NCBI RefSeq assembly: GCF_021190915.1
Contig: NZ_JAIOAP010000002.1
Coordinates: forward strand, 558,001 to 622,000
Direction: 5' to 3'
Length of the DNA: 64,000 bases
Origin: Cohnella silvisoli
GTDB lineage: Bacteria; Bacillota; Bacilli; Paenibacillales; Paenibacillaceae
Below, in pieces: positions 16,434-25,238 of the stretch; position 1 is the first letter of the stretch; every line of letters starts with the position of its first letter. Below the pieces are notes generated by a model. That model worked only from the letters and a program-made list of their open reading frames with translations. It ran no database searches and was not told the origin of the DNA. A program made the position numbers and the translations under genes.

Positions 16434-17489
16434 ATGGATACCTTCCACCTGTTGTCGGAATTACCGAAAATAGATCTTCACGTACATCTAGATGGCTGCA
16501 TTAAACCGTCAACTCTCCTCAGGCTTGCTGACCAACAAGATATGCCTTTACCCACGAAGGAACTTGATGCATTGCTACCCTACGTACGAGTTGGCGAAGA
16601 CTGTACCAGTCTGACCGAATATTTAACCAAATTCGATTTCGTCCTCCCCTTCCTCCAAACGAAAGAAGCGTTGGAGCAGGTTGCATTCGAAGTCGTAGAA
16701 CAAGCGGCCGAGTACAAGATTAAATATATCGAGGTCCGCTTCGCTCCTCAACTGCACCGAGCAAATGGATTATCCGCGGCCGAAGCTATCCATCATGTTA
16801 TTGAGGGATTAAAGCGGGGAGAAGAACATTGCGGGGTTAAAGCTCGGGTTATCGCCATATGCATGAGAAACCATGCTGCTCCCGCGAATTTGGAAGTTAT
16901 AAATGCCGCTTCCCGTTATGTAGGCCGCGGTCTAGTCGCCGTTGATCTAGCGGGTGATGAAAAGACTTACCCCGCAACCCTGTTCCGAGAGGTGTTCGCT
17001 CTTGCCCGCACGCTCGGCATTCCGGTTACGATTCATGCGGGAGAAGCCGCGGGAGCCGACAATATCGAGGAAGCGGTGCTCCATCTTGGAGCGCGACGCA
17101 TAGGCCACGGCGTTAGATTACGGGAAAAAGCGAGCGTGATGCATTTGATACGGGATCAGCGGATTCCCTTGGAATTATACCCGACCAGCAACATCCAGAC
17201 CAAAGCGGTTAACGGCTGGGATGCCTATCCGATTCGCGAATACTACGATCAGGGTATTTTCTTTACGGTCAACACGGATAATCCCGGCGTATCCGGAACG
17301 AATATTACGAAGGAATACCACATTCTAACCGAGAAATTCGGGTTCACCTTGCGGGAAATAACGGTGCTTATCCTGAACGGCGTTGAAGCTTCCTTCTTGG
17401 AAACCAATGAGAAAGCCGCCTTGAAAAAGGATTTCGAAGCGATTCTAACTCAGCTGGGCCTGTACGATCCCGTTGAAACGTTGAATTAA
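16434..17489 (+). CDS. add: Adenosine deaminase
   Basis: Hydrolyses adenosine or deoxyadenosine to inosine in purine salvage. A TIM-barrel metalloenzyme: zinc ligands His16 and His18 in LHVHLDG, the catalytic pair His201 and Glu204 in IHAGEAAG, RIGHGVR, and the aspartates in NTDNPGVSGT. Residue count 351 is normal. ATG 16434 follows AAGGAG. It is monocistronic and ended by a strong terminator. The strand switch and the 120-bp AT-rich spacer to the AraC gene hold its promoter. Confidence 0.93.
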   Translation: MDTFHLLSELPKIDLHVHLDGCIKPSTLLRLADQQDMPLPTKELDALLPYVRVGEDCTSLTEYLTKFDFVLPFLQTKEALEQVAFEVVEQAAEYKIKYIEVRFAPQLHRANGLSAAEAIHHVIEGLKRGEEHCGVKARVIAICMRNHAAPANLEVINAASRYVGRGLVAVDLAGDEKTYPATLFREVFALARTLGIPVTIHAGEAAGADNIEEAVLHLGARRIGHGVRLREKASVMHLIRDQRIPLELYPTSNIQTKAVNGWDAYPIREYYDQGIFFTVNTDNPGVSGTNITKEYHILTEKFGFTLREITVLILNGVEASFLETNEKAALKKDFEAILTQLGLYDPVETLN

Positions 17490-17513
17490 TGAGCTAAAAC
17501 GAATTAGATTCGC

Positions 17514-17555
17514 GCAAAAGGGCAGCAGCTCCTACCGGGCGTGGCTGCCCTTTTG
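17514..17555 (+). terminator. Terminator after add
   Basis: CAAAAGGGCAGC (17514-17525) pairs with GCTGCCCTTTTG (17544-17555), with the T-run inside the right arm. Confidence 0.85.
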
Positions 17556-17610
17556 CAGGCGTTAAGCCCGAATTCCGGAACGGAAATTGGGCTTAATTAT
17601 GACGAGGGCC

Positions 17611-17884
17611 AAAAAAGTGCCTTGGCGGAGCGAGTGAGCGATGTTACTTGGGGGCGAATGCCAAGAAAGTACCTTGGCAGAGCGGGTGAGAGGTGTTACT
17701 TGGGCGTGAAGGCCAAGAAAGTGCCTTGGCGGAGCGGGTGAGCGATGTTGCTTGGGTGCGAGGGCCAAAAAAGTGCCTTGGCGGAGCGGGTAAGCAGTGT
17801 TGCTTGGGTGCGAAGGCCAAAAAAGTGCCTTGGCAGAGCGGATGAGCGGTGTTACTTGGGCGTGAAGGCCAAAAAAGTGCCTTG
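17611..17884. repeat. Tandem repeat array, 52-bp unit, six partial copies
   Basis: GTGCCTTGG (GTACCTTGG in copy two) starts at 17617, 17669, 17721, 17773, 17825 and 17877, a strict 52-base spacing. A typical unit reads AAAAGTGCCTTGGCGGAGC, GGGTGAGCGATGTTGCTTGG, then GTGCGAAGGCCAA. The sequence differs from the two 51-bp arrays but has the same size and the same intergenic placement (between the converging add and eda genes). Several frames are open through it and give repeated peptides; none has a start signal. Confidence 0.85.
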
Positions 17885-17919
17885 CCCAACCGGCGCCGAC
17901 GGCCCTACATAAGCGGAAC

Positions 17920-18564
17920 TTATATCGTCTTTGCCCCTTGGACTTCACTCACGAACGCTTGGGCCAAATTCCTCAGCTCTTCGAATTTACCGTCCTTTAC
18001 CAATTGCTTGTCGATAAGATTGCCGCCCAAGCCGACGGCTACCGCACCCGCGTCCAAGACGGAATTAATATTTTGCAAATTGACGCCGCCCGTCGCGACC
18101 ATCGGAATATGGTTCAACGGCGCGCGAATTTCCTTCAAGTAATTGATGCCGAGCGAGCCCATCGGAAACACTTTAACCGCGGAAGCTCCAGCCTTGTACG
18201 CACGAACGATTTCGGTCGGAGTCATCGTCCCCGGCCAAACTTCGATGCCCTGCTCTACGCCGTAGTAAATGACTTCTTCGTCAAGATTAGGAGAAATAAT
18301 ATATTCGGCTCCCGCCGCTACCGCTTCTTTGGCTTGTCCCAGGTCCAGGACGGTGCCCGCACCGATGCGCAGGCGGCCTTCATAGTCCGCACGGAAGCGC
18401 GAGATCATGTCTAATGCGCCATCGGTATTCAACGTAACCTCAAGGAACACGATTCCGCCGTCGGCCAAAGCTTTGGCAGTGTTATTCCCCGACTCTGCGG
18501 ATATCCCCCGGATGATGGCAACGATTTTCTCGCGAGACAAGGATTGCATGAGTTCAGAGGGCAT
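17920..18564 (-). CDS. eda: 2-keto-3-deoxy-6-phosphogluconate/4-hydroxy-2-oxoglutarate aldolase
   Basis: Class I aldolase splitting KDPG to pyruvate and glyceraldehyde-3-phosphate, the last step of hexuronate and pectin breakdown. Catalytic Glu42 is in LEVTLNT and the Schiff-base lysine Lys131 in AVKVFP; GAGTVLD and SPNLDEEV are also characteristic. 214 residues is the normal size. ATG 18564 follows AAGGAG. It lies downstream of the sugar-modification operon on the same strand, separated by ~120 bases. Confidence 0.9.
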   Translation of the reverse strand: MPSELMQSLSREKIVAIIRGISAESGNNTAKALADGGIVFLEVTLNTDGALDMISRFRADYEGRLRIGAGTVLDLGQAKEAVAAGAEYIISPNLDEEVIYYGVEQGIEVWPGTMTPTEIVRAYKAGASAVKVFPMGSLGINYLKEIRAPLNHIPMVATGGVNLQNINSVLDAGAVAVGLGGNLIDKQLVKDGKFEELRNLAQAFVSEVQGAKTI

Positions 18565-18683
18565 AAGAAATCTCCTTCAATAGGTATTGTTACGTTCGAT
18601 AATCCCGTTTAACCAACGTAACCCATTCTACCATCTCAGAGGAAAAAATTAAAATAACTTCCGCGAATCTGCGAGCACCTTCG

Positions 18684-19532
18684 TTAAAGCTTCCCACCTT
18701 CCGCATCAGAGCGCTCTTCCTTCAATTGTTTTTTATACCGCTCGGGAGACAATCCCACATGTTGCTTAAAAAGCCTGCTAAAATGGGCCAAATGCTTGAA
18801 TCCGAGCCGAAAGCAAGCATCCGTAACCGTTAGATCAGGCTGGAGAAGGAACAGGATTTTGGCTTCGTTAATCCGCTTCCGGTACACGTATTCGAATATC
18901 GTAACGCCGGTCACCTCTTTGAATATTTTCGCTAAATACGACTTGCTGAGATGCAGCGCATTTTGCAGCTTCTCCATATGCAAATCATCTTCCGCATACG
19001 TATCCTCTAACAAATTGATGACATTCTGAACGGTCATTTCCTTGTCCGAAGGAAACTCCCTAGGCTCGCGAAGGGATTGCAAGCATTGATCATAGATGAA
19101 ATGCAGCATGTCAACGAAAGCGAGCAGCAACCGTCCCGCCCCAACCTTATCACCGCGCTGCTGATGACCGTGCATAACAACCAAAATCCGCTCGAACTCC
19201 TCTTTCTCCTTTTCACGCAAGCAAAGACGATGGTTCTTGAACTGCTCGAATGGCTGCATGACGGGAACGGCCTGAGGCAACTCCAAATAAGGACGAAGAA
19301 TAGCCGGGTCAAAATGTACGATCGACCGGATGTATGGGACCGCTGGATCAACCTTTGGACAATGCAGAGTCATTCCATACATGAGTATTAGGTCGCCGGG
19401 AGCCAGATTATAAATCTGGTCGCCGATTAAATAGTTGCATTTGCCCTCGTGAAAATAATAAACCTCGTAATGCATATGCGAGTGAAAGATCGGTTCTATC
19501 GGAGCGGTTGAACGATAAATATATTCAAACAT
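18684..19532 (-). CDS. AraC-family regulator with cupin sensor
   Basis: An N-terminal cupin half-barrel (IFHSHMHYEVYYFHEGKCNYLIG, NLAPGDLILMYGMTLH) is joined to a C-terminal AraC domain (LHLSKSYLAKIFKEVTGVTIFEYVYRKR, then VTDACFRLGFKHLAHFSRLFKQHVGLSPERYKK). Its ATG at 19532 overlaps the end of the upstream epimerase gene by eight bases, so translation is coupled. It is the last gene of a four-gene operon (22647-18684) and is the likely local regulator. Confidence 0.88.
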   Translation of the reverse strand: MFEYIYRSTAPIEPIFHSHMHYEVYYFHEGKCNYLIGDQIYNLAPGDLILMYGMTLHCPKVDPAVPYIRSIVHFDPAILRPYLELPQAVPVMQPFEQFKNHRLCLREKEKEEFERILVVMHGHQQRGDKVGAGRLLLAFVDMLHFIYDQCLQSLREPREFPSDKEMTVQNVINLLEDTYAEDDLHMEKLQNALHLSKSYLAKIFKEVTGVTIFEYVYRKRINEAKILFLLQPDLTVTDACFRLGFKHLAHFSRLFKQHVGLSPERYKKQLKEERSDAEGGKL

Positions 19533-20400
19533 CTTGCCGAAGCTCCGCGACCAACCCTCCGATATATTCGGAAAAATGATTCAGCATGCTTGGCGAATCC
19601 GCAAACTGCTTGCTGAAATCCTCAACGCCCAAGTATCCGTCATACCCGACCGCCAGCAAATCGGCGATGACCTGTCTCCAAGGAACCATTCCTTCCTTGA
19701 GTCCTTCCCAATCGCATACCCAGTTGGCGCTTCCATCTTCCGTCTTGCCATCCGCCTTCCACCCGGCATTTTTCACATGGACATGCGCCAAGTAAGGCCC
19801 CAATATTTCCAGAGCCATCCGGTAATTTTCGAAGCCTTCGAATACCGAATTGCCCGGATCGAAAAGGACTCCTATGAAGCTCGGGTCCAACCCCTCGCAC
19901 AATCGGCGCGCTCCCGAAGCAGAGGCGGCTATCGTTCCATGATGGATCTCGATTAACCCCTTGACCTCATATCGCTTGCAAAGCGCCTCTGCTTCCTTTA
20001 AATAAGCGATAGCCAGATCGAACAACTCTCCAAAAGGCTTGCTGCGATCATATCCGGGAACACCTAGTCGAATGTAAGACGCGCCCATGTAACGGGCAGC
20101 CTTAAGCACCTCCTCGGTCCCTTCCAAATCTCCCGCTCGCAAATAAGGAGTGACGCTAATCGTTGTAAGACCGTGCAGCTCCGTTGCTTGTTTGAAGCGG
20201 GTCAGTTCGGCCTCGCCGCCGGACGGGGATATCGTACTGAGATTGTTTCCCCAGAAAGAAGACAAACCGTCAACCGTCTGCGGCGCACGTTCCTTGTAAC
20301 GCCACTCGATTCCGTGAATGCCGGCTAACTTGGCGGCAGCCGCAAGTTCTTCCGGTTCAAGCTCCGGCGTTGCTACCGTAAATACCGAAAGTTTAATCAT
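19525..20400 (-). CDS. Sugar phosphate isomerase/epimerase (xylose-isomerase-like TIM barrel)
   Basis: Member of the AP-endonuclease-2 TIM-barrel family that includes inosose isomerases and keto-sugar epimerases. Metal-binding segments are GLIEIHHGT, VLFDPGNSVFEG, LAHVHVKNAGW and the C-terminal GYDGYLGVEDF, supplying the Glu/Asp/His set. 291 residues, no signal peptide. GAGGAGG precedes ATG 20400. Together with the two oxidoreductases upstream it probably performs stepwise oxidation-epimerisation of an inositol-like or rare sugar; the substrate is not known. Confidence 0.85.
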   Translation of the reverse strand: MIKLSVFTVATPELEPEELAAAAKLAGIHGIEWRYKERAPQTVDGLSSFWGNNLSTISPSGGEAELTRFKQATELHGLTTISVTPYLRAGDLEGTEEVLKAARYMGASYIRLGVPGYDRSKPFGELFDLAIAYLKEAEALCKRYEVKGLIEIHHGTIAASASGARRLCEGLDPSFIGVLFDPGNSVFEGFENYRMALEILGPYLAHVHVKNAGWKADGKTEDGSANWVCDWEGLKEGMVPWRQVIADLLAVGYDGYLGVEDFSKQFADSPSMLNHFSEYIGGLVAELRQDV

Positions 20401-20433
20401 AAGAGAAGTCCTCCTCGGCTCGATTCATCGTTT

Positions 20434-21507
20434 CTATTCAATGCGGATCGCTTTGGCTTGCGCTTGCAGACAAAGCTCAGCCGCTTTGAAGGCGTGCGCC
20501 TGAGTCATCGCATGCTCCGTTCGGTTCATGCAGTCCAGTATGAGCTCTCCGAAAAACGGAAAACCGACCTTGCCGCTTAAGTCCATATGAAATTCGCCTT
20601 CCCCATTTACCAAATACAATTGATCGCCTTTGTCATCCCGAGCGATATCGACGTATTTACGAAGCTCGATATATCCGTTCGTCCCCATGATGACCGTACG
20701 GCCGTCTCCCCAAGTCGATAAGCCATTTGGAGTCAGCCAATCGACGCGAAAATAGTTGGTCGCACCATTGTCGCCGACTAGGGTCGCATCGCCATAGTCC
20801 TCAAGCTCCGCATAACTCTTATTGTCGTAATTCGCCACTTTGCTATGGAGAACTTCGGCATCTTTGCAGCCCGCATAATACAGAAATTGCTCGATCTGAT
20901 GGCTGCCAATATCGCAGAGAATGCCCCCGTACTGCTCTTTTCTGAAAAACCAATCCGGCCTTGAAGACGCGTTCAATCGATGCGGCCCGAGCCCGAGCAC
21001 CTGCACGACTCGCCCGATGGCACCATCCTTCACCAACTGTCCCGCAAACACCGCACTTTCCACATGAAGCCGTTCACTATAGTAGACGGCATATTTGCGA
21101 CCGGTTAAGTCGACGGCACGCTTCGCTTGTTCTAATTGCTCCTTAGCCGTAAACGGTGTTTTGTCGGTAAAATAATCTTTGCCATGCTCCATCGCTTTCA
21201 CGCCAAGCGGCCCGCGAAGGTTCGGTACGGCAGCGGCGGCTACGAGCGCGACTTCGGGGTCTTGCAGAATTTGCTGTTCGGATGCCGCAGCCCTAACGTT
21301 AGGGTATGCTTCGATAAACCTACGAACTTTATCCGGATCGGAATCATACACCCACTTAAGAGATGCCCCCGCCTCCTGCAACCCATTGCACATTCCATAG
21401 ATGTGACCGTGATCGAGCGACATGGCTGCAAACGTAAACTCTCCCTCGCTCACGACCGGTCTTGGCTTACCTTCCGGCGCGTAGTTCATGCCGTTAGCAC
21501 GTGACAT
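20434..21507 (-). CDS. Gfo/Idh/MocA-family oxidoreductase
   Basis: NAD(P)-dependent dehydrogenase type with an N-terminal Rossmann-like domain and C-terminal alpha/beta dimer domain. The nucleotide-binding glycine motif is degenerate (FAAMSLDHGHIYGM in place of GxGxxG), while KDYFTDKTPFTAKEQLEQA, at the site of the catalytic EKP, reads DKTP. The ribosome site GAGGAGG abuts an ATG at 21516 but is nine bases from ATG 21507, which is chosen. Second gene of the four-gene operon. The altered motifs suggest a divergent cofactor mode or a regulatory paralogue of the preceding dehydrogenase. Confidence 0.82.
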   Translation of the reverse strand: MSRANGMNYAPEGKPRPVVSEGEFTFAAMSLDHGHIYGMCNGLQEAGASLKWVYDSDPDKVRRFIEAYPNVRAAASEQQILQDPEVALVAAAAVPNLRGPLGVKAMEHGKDYFTDKTPFTAKEQLEQAKRAVDLTGRKYAVYYSERLHVESAVFAGQLVKDGAIGRVVQVLGLGPHRLNASSRPDWFFRKEQYGGILCDIGSHQIEQFLYYAGCKDAEVLHSKVANYDNKSYAELEDYGDATLVGDNGATNYFRVDWLTPNGLSTWGDGRTVIMGTNGYIELRKYVDIARDDKGDQLYLVNGEGEFHMDLSGKVGFPFFGELILDCMNRTEHAMTQAHAFKAAELCLQAQAKAIRIE

Positions 21508-21522
21508 CGCCCTCATCCTCCT

Positions 21523-22647
21523 CTATCGTTTGCCGTTGGCCGAAAATAAGATTTGCTCTTGCAGCTTGTCGTAAAATACATCCTCGTCGATCGGAAGGCT
21601 TACCCAGTTATCCGTCCAAGTCGACAGCAGCATTGCATTTGATAACGTCAATCCTTTAATGCCATCCTCACCGGGTGCCAATAACGGCGTTCCTCCCATA
21701 ATCGCATCCGTCCAATTTTGCGTGATTTCCTTATGCTGAGCGCCGCCTGACGCAACCGGAATCTCGCATTTCCAAATTTCCGGCTGACCCCAGGCGTTTG
21801 TATTCGTCCGATTGAACTCCGACTCTAACTCCCTTAAACGCCAGAAAGTCATTTTATCGTCCTCGATGACGATTTTGCCGCGATCCCCGGATATTTCGAA
21901 CCGATTCGTACCCGGAGCTTCATAAGTCGAAGTAACGAACACTCCCGTCGCTCCGTTCTCGTATTCCGCGTAGGCGGTCACATCGTTCTCTACCTCTATG
22001 TCGCGATGCTTACCGAAAGAGCAGAAAGCCCGGATCCGCTTCGGCATAAGTCCTGTCGTCCATTGCCATAAATCCAGCTGGTGAGGATCCTGATTAATGA
22101 GCACTCCGCCACCTTCACCTCCCCAAGTCGCTCTCCAGCCGCCCGAATTATAGTAAGCTTGCGAGCGATACCAATTCGTAATAATCCAATTCGTCCGCCG
22201 AATCTCCCCAAGCTCTCCCGACGAAATCAATTCCCGCAGCTTAACATATAGAGGATTCGAGCGCTGGTTGTACATGATGCCGTACACTTTGCCGCTAGCG
22301 GCCGCCGCTTCGTTCATTTCCCGCACTTGCTGGGTATAGACACCAGCCGGTTTCTCCACCAGCACGTGAAGGCCGCACGAGAAAGCATCGATCGCTTGCC
22401 TCGGATGGTCATAATGGGGTGTGCATAACAAGATACCGTCTACCGCTCCCGAGCGAAACAAAGCTTCCGGGCTTTCGAACGTTAGGACACGGTCTCCCCA
22501 CTGCTCCTTAGCCAGCTTCAGACGCTTGGGATTAATATCGCTAACCGCCGTTAACTCCGCCCCTTTCACTTGACCTTCAATCAAATATTGCGCATGCCCG
22601 GATCCCATATTCCCTAGCCCTACAATGCCGATTCTGACTTTGTTCAC
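21523..22647 (-). CDS. Gfo/Idh/MocA-family oxidoreductase
   Basis: A canonical member: IGIVGLGNMGSGHAQYL at the NAD-binding site (residues ~6-22) and the catalytic-lysine motif HVLVEKPAGVYTQQ near residue 95. 374 residues. The start is GTG 22647 after GAAGGGAAT. First gene of the operon that continues with a second dehydrogenase (16 bases downstream), an epimerase and an AraC regulator. The pairing of two dehydrogenases with an epimerase is common in inositol and rare-sugar pathways. Confidence 0.88.
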   Translation of the reverse strand: MNKVRIGIVGLGNMGSGHAQYLIEGQVKGAELTAVSDINPKRLKLAKEQWGDRVLTFESPEALFRSGAVDGILLCTPHYDHPRQAIDAFSCGLHVLVEKPAGVYTQQVREMNEAAAASGKVYGIMYNQRSNPLYVKLRELISSGELGEIRRTNWIITNWYRSQAYYNSGGWRATWGGEGGGVLINQDPHQLDLWQWTTGLMPKRIRAFCSFGKHRDIEVENDVTAYAEYENGATGVFVTSTYEAPGTNRFEISGDRGKIVIEDDKMTFWRLRELESEFNRTNTNAWGQPEIWKCEIPVASGGAQHKEITQNWTDAIMGGTPLLAPGEDGIKGLTLSNAMLLSTWTDNWVSLPIDEDVFYDKLQEQILFSANGKR

Positions 22648-22730
22648 GAAGGATTCCCTTCTTTCGTCACATATTATTTCATTACAGCTATTGTATCATT
22701 GTTGACTATAAATGAACTTCACTCCTAGGC

Positions 22731-23054
22731 ATGAAAACGTCTTATTATTTGACTGTGAGTCAACTGGAAGTTTTTCTCCACGATTCGATCAAAAACAACA
22801 ATAAAACCCTCTATCATGCGTTTACGTATCCGGATATAATCAGCTTCATGAGACAATTAACCAATATGCTGGTAAGCCAGCACATGGCCTACGCCATTCA
22901 GAATCCGCACGAGATTCACGAATTCGAGTCGATATCCGACCATATGTTGCACTTCTTCGTTTCCGTGATCGGATTGTCGGAACAATCAGCTAACGCATAT
23001 ATCGAGGAATTCTTTGCACAACCGATGTTCTCGGCTGTAATGAAAGGAGGTTAA
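22731..23054 (+). CDS. Hypothetical small protein
   Basis: A 107-residue frame divergent from the dehydrogenase operon. The protein is acidic-to-neutral and helical, rich in His, Phe and Met (SFMRQLTNMLVSQHMAYAIQ, DHMLHFFVSVIGLSEQSANAYIEEFF), with no signal peptide or membrane segment. No family is recognised. There is no convincing ribosome site before ATG 22731, but TTGACT lies upstream (22701-22706) and the composition is protein-like, so it is probably real. Confidence 0.55.
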   Translation: MKTSYYLTVSQLEVFLHDSIKNNNKTLYHAFTYPDIISFMRQLTNMLVSQHMAYAIQNPHEIHEFESISDHMLHFFVSVIGLSEQSANAYIEEFFAQPMFSAVMKGG

Positions 23055-23154
23055 AGCTGCTCAGTTAAACAAAAAACCGCCCCACAAGGACGGTTGAACA
23101 AAAACACTCTCCGTGCGCTCCGCACGTATAAGCTCCATATTAAATCCCCAACAA

Positions 23155-24081
23155 TTACGCCCGTAACAAATAAATGACCCCCGTAACTGTCACGATACTT
23201 AACGCCGTCGTTACGAGTACGGTTTGCGAAGCGAAATCCCGTTCGTTGTCGAACTCAACCGCGAGAAGCACACTTGAAAGCGATGTCGGCACAGCTGACG
23301 ATACGATAAGCGCCGCTGCCATCATCCCGTGCAAATCAAGCAAGAGCACGACGCCCCATGCAAGCAAAGGACCGACCAGCAACCGAAGTGCCGAGGCGAT
23401 TCCGACATCCAGCGCCAGTTTCCGGCTGATCGTTCCTTTCATGGTGCCCAATTGCACGCCAAGCGTAAATAGTGCCGTACCTATGAACGCGTTCGACAAA
23501 TAGCCGATGGAAATGGTCAGGAAACCCGGCAATGGAACATGATAACCGCGCAGCAAAAACGCAATCGGTATCACATAGATGACCGGCATGGACAGTATCA
23601 CTTTGCGTATTTCACGCCAATTGGCTTTATGGGCATTCACGCTATAAATGCCGTATGTATTCGGAACGAGCGACTGCATCATCATGATAATAATTTGAAC
23701 CGAAAGCGTGTAGGCATTGCCCGCAAACGCGAGTTGATTGATTGGAATGCCATAGTTTGCGCTGTTATAAAATAGAACGCTGTTCCGCATGGCGGCGCGT
23801 TTGCCGCCATCGTATTTTCGCAGCCGAACGACAACCTCCAGCAAGGCGTATTGAGCAAGCATAAACACGATAAAGAAGAGCAGAACTTGCCCGAATAGCT
23901 GCAAAGAGATCGCCGTCCCATACAGCAATTCGAACATGATCGCCGGAGAAAACAAATAAAAATTCAACTTGGAAAGCGTCAAGATATCCAAATTGAATAT
24001 ACGATGCAAGAGGATCCCCAGACCGATAATTATCGATAAAGGAAGTACGTTATTCCAAAGAATATGCATAAAAATATCCAT
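23155..24081 (-). CDS. AEC-family (auxin efflux carrier-type) transporter
   Basis: An integral membrane protein of 308 residues with about ten predicted hydrophobic segments in two halves: five near the N-terminus (from ILWNNVLPLSIIIGLGILL) and five after residue ~165. Typical AEC features are SPAIMFELLYG, the polar NSANYGIPI segment and LFTLGVQLG. Bacterial members export or import organic acids such as malonate or lactate. ATG 24081 follows GGAAAGG. The ~100-bp spacer after it contains small GC hairpins without a T-run. Confidence 0.85.
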   Translation of the reverse strand: MDIFMHILWNNVLPLSIIIGLGILLHRIFNLDILTLSKLNFYLFSPAIMFELLYGTAISLQLFGQVLLFFIVFMLAQYALLEVVVRLRKYDGGKRAAMRNSVLFYNSANYGIPINQLAFAGNAYTLSVQIIIMMMQSLVPNTYGIYSVNAHKANWREIRKVILSMPVIYVIPIAFLLRGYHVPLPGFLTISIGYLSNAFIGTALFTLGVQLGTMKGTISRKLALDVGIASALRLLVGPLLAWGVVLLLDLHGMMAAALIVSSAVPTSLSSVLLAVEFDNERDFASQTVLVTTALSIVTVTGVIYLLRA

Positions 24082-24178
24082 GCTGCCTATTATCCTTTCC
24101 TAAACCCATCAACCTTTTATACATGCTATACTATGATAACCGGCATCGGAATCCCGACTTCGCAAAGGATGAACGTGA

Positions 24179-24475
24179 ATGGCTTTCGGCATTACTAGAG
24201 CAGAGTTGAATCAATGGAAGGAGGCGGTCGCGCGCGGCGAAACCGCCTACTTGACCCATTATTGGTACGATCCAAGGTTTCCCGAAGTGAGAACGGTAAC
24301 TAAAGTAGGCAACGCCAACCTCGAACGGTTAACCGACTGGTGTATTGCCCACGGACTGAACCCCAAGTACATCCACAACCGTCCGCCTTTTCCCCACTTC
24401 GATTTAATGGGCTGGAAACAGAAGGATATATTAGCTAAAGAAAACCTGCTACATCACATGGATCGATTCAAATAA
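24179..24475 (+). CDS. yneQ: Conserved hypothetical protein, YneQ-like
   Basis: 98 residues, soluble, with the pattern MAFGITRAELNQWKEAVARGETAYLTHYWYDPRFPEVRTVTKVG and HNRPPFPHFDLMGWKQKDIL. From memory this matches the small Bacillus protein YneQ, of unknown function; the resemblance was not verified. AAAGGA sits nine bases before ATG 24179. No motif suggests an activity. Confidence 0.75.
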   Translation: MAFGITRAELNQWKEAVARGETAYLTHYWYDPRFPEVRTVTKVGNANLERLTDWCIAHGLNPKYIHNRPPFPHFDLMGWKQKDILAKENLLHHMDRFK

Positions 24476-24486
24476 AACGGTTTCCG

Positions 24487-25146
24487 TTATCCATTTTTAG
24501 TCCAATCAAACCCGACTTTGTTCAGAAAAGCTCTTGCGAGCACGACATGGCCCGCTTGCGACGGATGTACGCGATCCCAAGCTAAAGTAGCAGCATACAG
24601 TTCCTTAAGCACCTTGTTAAACGCCGCTTGCGTATCTACGAATAACGTCCCCGTTTCCTCCGCAATCTTCTTAACGATAGTCCCGTACTCATCCATCGTT
24701 CGGCGCATAGCGTCCTGTTCGTTGCTTTCCAAGTAGAACGGAGTCATTAGCACCAAGTTGCCTACGACCGGTTTGGTTTGTTCGACCAGCGCACGCAGCG
24801 TCGCTTCATACTTATCCGCATATACATGCCACTCCGTAATGAACGGTGTGTCGTATTGCCGCCAAACATCGTTTGTTCCGATCATGATCGACAGCCAGTC
24901 CGGCTTCCGATCAATAACGTCTTCTTGCCATCTGGCTTGCAGGTCGAGAACCGTGTTCCCGCTATTTCCTACGTTCACGACACGAATGCCAAGCTCCGGA
25001 TATACGGCTTGCAGCAGCGCATCCACCAAGGATACGTACCCTTTCCCGAGTGCTCCGAACAGCCCTTCTCCGGCAGGTCTGGCACGTTCGCAATCCGTAA
25101 TCGAATCCCCGATGAACAGCAGTTTTTGGCCTTTTTTCAGCAACAT
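24487..25146 (-). CDS. SGNH/GDSL-type esterase
   Basis: An SGNH hydrolase with block I FIGDSITDCER (nucleophile Ser of GDS), block II Gly in NVGNSGNTVLDL, block III GTNDVW and block V DRVHPSQAGH carrying the catalytic Asp and His. 219 residues with no signal peptide indicates cytoplasmic action, as in deacetylases that trim acetyl groups from imported plant oligosaccharides (rhamnogalacturonan acetylesterase-like). GGGGAGAG precedes ATG 25146. Confidence 0.88.
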   Translation of the reverse strand: MLLKKGQKLLFIGDSITDCERARPAGEGLFGALGKGYVSLVDALLQAVYPELGIRVVNVGNSGNTVLDLQARWQEDVIDRKPDWLSIMIGTNDVWRQYDTPFITEWHVYADKYEATLRALVEQTKPVVGNLVLMTPFYLESNEQDAMRRTMDEYGTIVKKIAEETGTLFVDTQAAFNKVLKELYAATLAWDRVHPSQAGHVVLARAFLNKVGFDWTKNG

Positions 25147-25238
25147 AGTACGTCTCTCCCCTATTCGAACGAAGTCGTAATGATGGCTAATTCTACATCA
25201 TTGTACAACGTTACGATCGCACCGGATAGAAGAAATAA

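Noticed and set aside
17611..17884. CRISPR array or minisatellite-coded protein
   Set aside because: Units are continuous without spacers, and frames lack starts; best described as a tandem repeat.
23072..23118. Terminator pair between the hypothetical gene and the AEC transporter
   Set aside because: Hairpins such as CGTGCG-CTC-CGCACG exist but no T-run follows, so termination is not supported.
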